Source of the DNA: Candidatus Dechloromonas phosphorivorans
GTDB lineage: Bacteria > Pseudomonadota > Gammaproteobacteria > Burkholderiales > Rhodocyclaceae
NCBI GenBank assembly: GCA_016714975.1
Contig: JADKBR010000005.1
Span: forward strand, 124,001-188,000
Length of the DNA: 64,000 nucleotides
Direction of reading: 5' to 3'
A model generated the notes under the pieces. That model did no database searches, was not told the origin of the DNA, and saw only the letters and a program-made list of their open reading frames with translations. The translations under genes were made by a program, and so were the position numbers. Every line of letters starts with the position of its first letter. Positions within the stretch are counted from its first letter, which is position 1. This document shows positions 60,870 to 64,000 of this stretch, one piece after another.

Positions 60870-62395
60870 GGCTCGTCCTCGATCGTGACCGGCGGCGGCG
60901 TCAGGCACGGCAGCGTGAACCGCACGCAGGCACCGCCGGCGCGGTTCTCGGCCCGAATGCTTCCGCCATGTGCCTCGACGATGGCCTTGCAGATGGCGAG
61001 CCCGAGTCCGGCACCGGGAATGCACGATTCATTCGCCCCACGCACGAAGAGGTCGAACATCGAATCGATGCGTCCCGCCGGGAACTCGGAACCGTCGTTG
61101 CAGACCGAGACCTCGAGATGTGCGGATGATAGCCGCGCCGCCAGCGAGATCCGCGCTCCCGGCCGCGCATACTTGAAAGCATTGTCGAGCAGATTGCAGA
61201 GGACCCGCTCGATCAGTACGGCATCGAAAAAGATCAGCGGCAGGTCGGGCAGGAGGTCAATCATCACGTGCCGGTCGGGGGCGACGTTTTCTGCCAGTCG
61301 CAGGCTGCTGCCGACGACATCCTCGAAGGGTTGCCATTCGCGGCGCAATGGTGCGCTTGCACTTTTCAGCCGCGCCATGTCGAGCAGGTCGGAGATCAGC
61401 TTGTACATGGCCTGCGCCTGGTCGCGGATGATGCCGGCCGTTTCGGCGGCGTCGGCCGGGAGTGTCTCGCGTCGCTCAGCGAGAGTGTCGGCAAGACCGA
61501 CGAGGCTGGTCAGGGGTGTGCGCAGGTCGTGCGAAAGCGACGTCAGTACGGAGGTGCGCAGGCGTTCGTCAGCGACCATGAGTTCGGCCCTCTGCGCGCT
61601 CGCGGCGTAGTGAAGACGCTCGAGTGCGAGCGCCGCGAGCGACGCCAGCGCCTCGACCGCCTTGTACTGCTCGTCGGCAAGCCGGGTGTGGCCGTCCAGC
61701 GGGGTCACCGCAAGCACGCCGCGAACCCGCGTCGGGGCGCGCAGCGGAAAACAGACGATGGCGGCTCCTGCGTGGTCACGCGGATCGGCGGCGACGAACT
61801 CGCTTCCCCGGTAAGCCGCCTCGGCGCCGCCAGACTCCGCGATGCTCAGTACATGGTGGCCTCCGGGGTGGTCAGCGAGGCGATCATCGTCGCCGGCGAC
61901 TAGGAGGTTTCCGCCCAGGCCGCGATTGCTAAGGTAGTGCTGCGCCGCCTCGAGAATCTGGGTGACGTCATGGGCGCCGGCCATGGCCCTCGCCGCTTCG
62001 TAAAGTTGCCGAGTCTCCCGTTCGCGCGCCCGGGCATCGTCGGTCTTCTCGGCGGCACGTGACACGAGCTGGGCCGTCACCAGTCCGACCGCGAGCATGA
62101 TCGCGAAGGTCAGGAAATGCTCGGCATCGCCGAAAAAGAGGAAGTGATGTGGCGTATCGAAGTAGTAGTCGAACAGCGCGACGCTCAGGAACGAGGCGAC
62201 GACCGCGGGTCCGCGACCGAAAAAGGTGGCGACGAGAAACACCGCGAGCAGGAAGAGCATGACGATGTCGGGCAGATCGAGGTGATCCCGCAGGGGGAAC
62301 GCGACAGCCGCCGTCAGGCAGCACGCCACGACGGCCGCCACGTAACCGGCGACGCGGCGGGTCGAAGCGGACTGCAGCGTGACTGCGAAGGACAT
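60866..62395 (-). CDS. Short KdpD-like sensor histidine kinase
   Basis: A 509-residue kinase with the KdpD C-terminal half: four membrane segments (YVAAVVACCLTAAVAFPL, IVMLFLLAVFLVATFFGRG, and two more), YYFDTPHHFLFFGDAEHF, a GAF-like region, HisKA with VLTSLSHDLRTPLTSLVG near residue 285 and ATPase with LLDNAFKYARPGARISL and GAGLGLAICKAIVEAHGG. The large N-terminal KdpD and UspA cytoplasmic domains of full KdpD (about 890 residues) are absent. It pairs with the downstream regulator. Its stimulus may differ from potassium limitation. Confidence 0.87.
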   Translation of the reverse strand: MSFAVTLQSASTRRVAGYVAAVVACCLTAAVAFPLRDHLDLPDIVMLFLLAVFLVATFFGRGPAVVASFLSVALFDYYFDTPHHFLFFGDAEHFLTFAIMLAVGLVTAQLVSRAAEKTDDARARERETRQLYEAARAMAGAHDVTQILEAAQHYLSNRGLGGNLLVAGDDDRLADHPGGHHVLSIAESGGAEAAYRGSEFVAADPRDHAGAAIVCFPLRAPTRVRGVLAVTPLDGHTRLADEQYKAVEALASLAALALERLHYAASAQRAELMVADERLRTSVLTSLSHDLRTPLTSLVGLADTLAERRETLPADAAETAGIIRDQAQAMYKLISDLLDMARLKSASAPLRREWQPFEDVVGSSLRLAENVAPDRHVMIDLLPDLPLIFFDAVLIERVLCNLLDNAFKYARPGARISLAARLSSAHLEVSVCNDGSEFPAGRIDSMFDLFVRGANESCIPGAGLGLAICKAIVEAHGGSIRAENRAGGACVRFTLPCLTPPPVTIEDEP

Positions 62396-62563
62396 GGAAT
62401 CCGGCCAAGGGTGTCGAGCGGCCGCCAGTTTCCCACTCTCCGCATAAATTAGGTGTAAATGTTGCCGGAAATGATTGCTCGATGCCACGCGAACGCAGAG
62501 ACGCTGACGGGGTTCGCCGTCAGCGCAAACGCAGTCGGTGCCGTCCTGCCGTGATGTCCCCGG

Positions 62564-63259
62564 TCAGGGAATCTCCGCCGCCGGCATGCGCGCGAGAATG
62601 ATCGCGGTCTTGCGCGCGAGGCCGGGCGCGTTGCGATTGCGGTCGTAGAAGCGGGGATTGGGCACCATGCCCGCCAGCCGGGCCGCCTGCTCGGGGCCAA
62701 GCTGGGCGGCGCCGATGCCGTAGTAGTGGCGGGCTGCCGCTTCGGCGCCGAAAACGCCGTTGCCCCACTCGATGACGTTCAGATAGACCTCGAAAATCCG
62801 CCGCTTGCTCCACAGGTTTTCCAGCATCAGCGTGATGATGGCCTCCTCGGCCTTGCGGAAATACGATTTGGTCGGCGTCAGAAAAAGGTTCTTCGCCAGT
62901 TGCTGGCTGATGGTCGAACCGCCGGCTACCGTGCGCCCGCGTTTCTGGTTCTTTTCCATGGCTTTCTGGATGCCCTCCCAGTCGAAGCCTTCATGATCGA
63001 CGAACCTGGCATCTTCCGAGGCGATGATGGCGCGCTTCAGGTGGGGCGAAATCCGCTCGTAGGCGACCCACTGCTTCTTCAGCTGGGCGTCCGGATTCTT
63101 TACGCGCAGTTCGCCGAGGCGGATTTCCATGAAGCGGGTGGTGTCGGGTTCGACCCATTTCCACAGCAGCACCCAGCCGAGCAGCCACAACTGCCATACG
63201 AGAAGAAGGCCGATCAGGCCAAGCAATGCCCACTTGAACCAGCGGCCCAAACGCCTCAT
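62564..63259 (-). CDS. mtgA: Monofunctional peptidoglycan transglycosylase MtgA
   Basis: A 231-residue GT51 enzyme. One N-terminal membrane anchor (ALLGLIGLLLVWQLWLLGWVLL) and the catalytic domain with AIIASEDARFVDHEGFDWEG (Glu) near residue 85, GGSTISQQLAKNLFLTPTKSY and KRRIFEVYLNVIEWGNGVFG. It polymerises lipid II in the periplasm. It overlaps aroE by four bases. A hairpin at 62503-62524 (GCTGACGG/CCGTCAGC) follows but lacks a clear T tract. Confidence 0.95.
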   Translation of the reverse strand: MRRLGRWFKWALLGLIGLLLVWQLWLLGWVLLWKWVEPDTTRFMEIRLGELRVKNPDAQLKKQWVAYERISPHLKRAIIASEDARFVDHEGFDWEGIQKAMEKNQKRGRTVAGGSTISQQLAKNLFLTPTKSYFRKAEEAIITLMLENLWSKRRIFEVYLNVIEWGNGVFGAEAAARHYYGIGAAQLGPEQAARLAGMVPNPRFYDRNRNAPGLARKTAIILARMPAAEIP

Positions 63260-64000
63260 GCCGCCAGTTGTTCGCGCAACGCGGCGAGTACCGGCGCGCC
63301 GTCCGGCCGCACCCCGCGCCAGACGAGAAAGGCCTCGGCCGCTTGCTCGACCAGCATGCCGAGCCCGTCGGCCAGATGGGCAGCACCCTGCTCGCGGGCA
63401 AGCGCGAGAAACGGCGTCTCGCCCTTGCCGTACATCATGTCGTAGGCAAGGCTGCCGGGGGCGAAGATGCCTGCCGGCAGCGGCAGCGCCGCCCCGGAGA
63501 GGCTGGCCGAGGTGGCGTTGATGACGACATCGAATGTCCGGCCGGCAGTTTTGGCAAAGTTACCGGCGTCGACCGTGGCAAGGTCGGAAAACTGTCCTGC
63601 CAGCGCGTCCGCCTTGTCGCCGTTGCGGTTGGCAATGAACAGGCCGGCCAGTTGACGCTCGAGAATCGGCGCAATCACGCCGCGCGCGGCGCCGCCGGCC
63701 CCGAGCAGCAGGAGGCGTTTACCGGCCAGCGGAAAGCCGAGATTGACTTCGATGTCACGCACCAGGCCGGCGCCGTCAGTGTTGTCGCCGAAAATCCCGG
63801 AGCCCGTGAAGTCCAGTGTGTTGACCGCTCCCGCCCGCTCCGCGCGCGCACTGCGGCGTGTGCATAGACCAAACGCCTCCTCCTTGAAGGGAAGTGTGAC
63901 ATTCGCCCCTTTTCCGCCGGCAGCAACGAACTCCCGTGCCGTCGCGGAAAATCCGTCGAGTGGGGCAAGAAGGGCTTCGTAGCTGAGATCCTGATGACAT
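63256..64000 (-). CDS. aroE: Shikimate dehydrogenase AroE (5' end beyond window)
   Basis: About 248 residues of an NADP-dependent enzyme of aromatic amino acid synthesis; the frame is open to the right edge. GGKGANVTLPFKEEAF holds the catalytic Lys and sits before FGDNTDGAGLVRDI (catalytic Asp); the NADP site is LLLLGAGGAARGVIAPIL, with AYDMMYGKGETPFL and GLGMLVEQAAEAF at the end. The order aroE-mtgA is common in betaproteobacteria. The missing N-terminus should be only a few tens of residues. Confidence 0.95.
   Translation of the reverse strand, partial: CHQDLSYEALLAPLDGFSATAREFVAAGGKGANVTLPFKEEAFGLCTRRSARAERAGAVNTLDFTGSGIFGDNTDGAGLVRDIEVNLGFPLAGKRLLLLGAGGAARGVIAPILERQLAGLFIANRNGDKADALAGQFSDLATVDAGNFAKTAGRTFDVVINATSASLSGAALPLPAGIFAPGSLAYDMMYGKGETPFLALAREQGAAHLADGLGMLVEQAAEAFLVWRGVRPDGAPVLAALREQLAA

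Noticed and set aside
62503..62524. Hairpin GCTGACGG/CCGTCAGC as a terminator of mtgA
   Set aside because: The stem is perfect but no T tract follows on the minus strand.
1..64000. CRISPR array, rRNA operon or prophage
   Set aside because: No regularly spaced repeats, rRNA sequence or phage structural genes were found.

Overview
The window is G+C-rich, densely packed bacterial chromosome. Its gene content fits a betaproteobacterium of the Rhodocyclales (Dechloromonas/Azoarcus/Accumulibacter-like relatives). The reasons are the order rubA-pilGHIJ-chpA beside thiD-thiE-hemL, the order yqgE-ruvX-pyrR-pyrB-pyrC' and pilU-pilT-yggS-proC-yggT-yggU, a full System I cytochrome c maturation operon, and a tungsten aldehyde oxidoreductase operon of the Aromatoleum type. 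Genus-level placement is inference. No rRNA, tRNA or CRISPR array was seen.

Layout. 1-2.0 kb: end of a branched-chain amino acid ABC operon (livM-livG-livF). 2.0-2.9 kb: an EEP-family phosphohydrolase. 3.0-10.1 kb, minus strand: ccmABCDEFGHI followed by napF, most junctions overlapping by 1-4 bases; together these build c-type cytochromes. 10.3-12.1 kb: a debris field with a SYLF lipoprotein gene, a partial tandem copy of its 3' end, an orphan reading frame, a 3' piece of a puuE-like allantoinase, a 3' piece of a tyrosine recombinase, and an array of recombinase-type inverted and direct repeats. 12.3-20.7 kb: DUF4337 protein, UbiB kinase, SWIM/SNF2 helicase, PncC amidase and a small stress/envelope operon. 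20.7-33 kb is themed on tungsten and pterin cofactor: tupBCA-moeA, divergent mobA, a glyoxalase-fold protein, a large HD-GYP sensor, then the aor operon (ferredoxin, tungsten subunit, FAD subunit, MoaD-like protein, small unknown). TupABC imports tungstate, MoeA and MobA belong to the pterin cofactor pathway, and AOR uses the product.

33-39 kb: a candidate small RNA, a cytochrome c, a low-complexity secreted protein, Rep helicase and PilU/PilT. 38.8-44.8 kb: yggS-proC-yggT-yggU against pyrC'-pyrB-pyrR-ruvX-yqgE. 44.8-55.5 kb: photolyase, then the Pil-Chp chemosensory operon (pilG, pilH, pilI, pilJ, chpA) and rubredoxin. 55.5-58.7 kb: thiD, thiE, a frameshifted hemL and an SMR exporter. 58.7-64 kb: an unusual CorA, a KdpE/short-KdpD pair, MtgA and the 3' part of aroE.

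Most notable observations: a compact CU-rich-loop small RNA candidate at about 33147-33216; a promoter-distal direct-repeat motif shared between that RNA and the glsB-like operon at the same distance from the -10; the debris field with recombinase repeats; an in-frame palindromic insertion in mobA; and the hemL frameshift.
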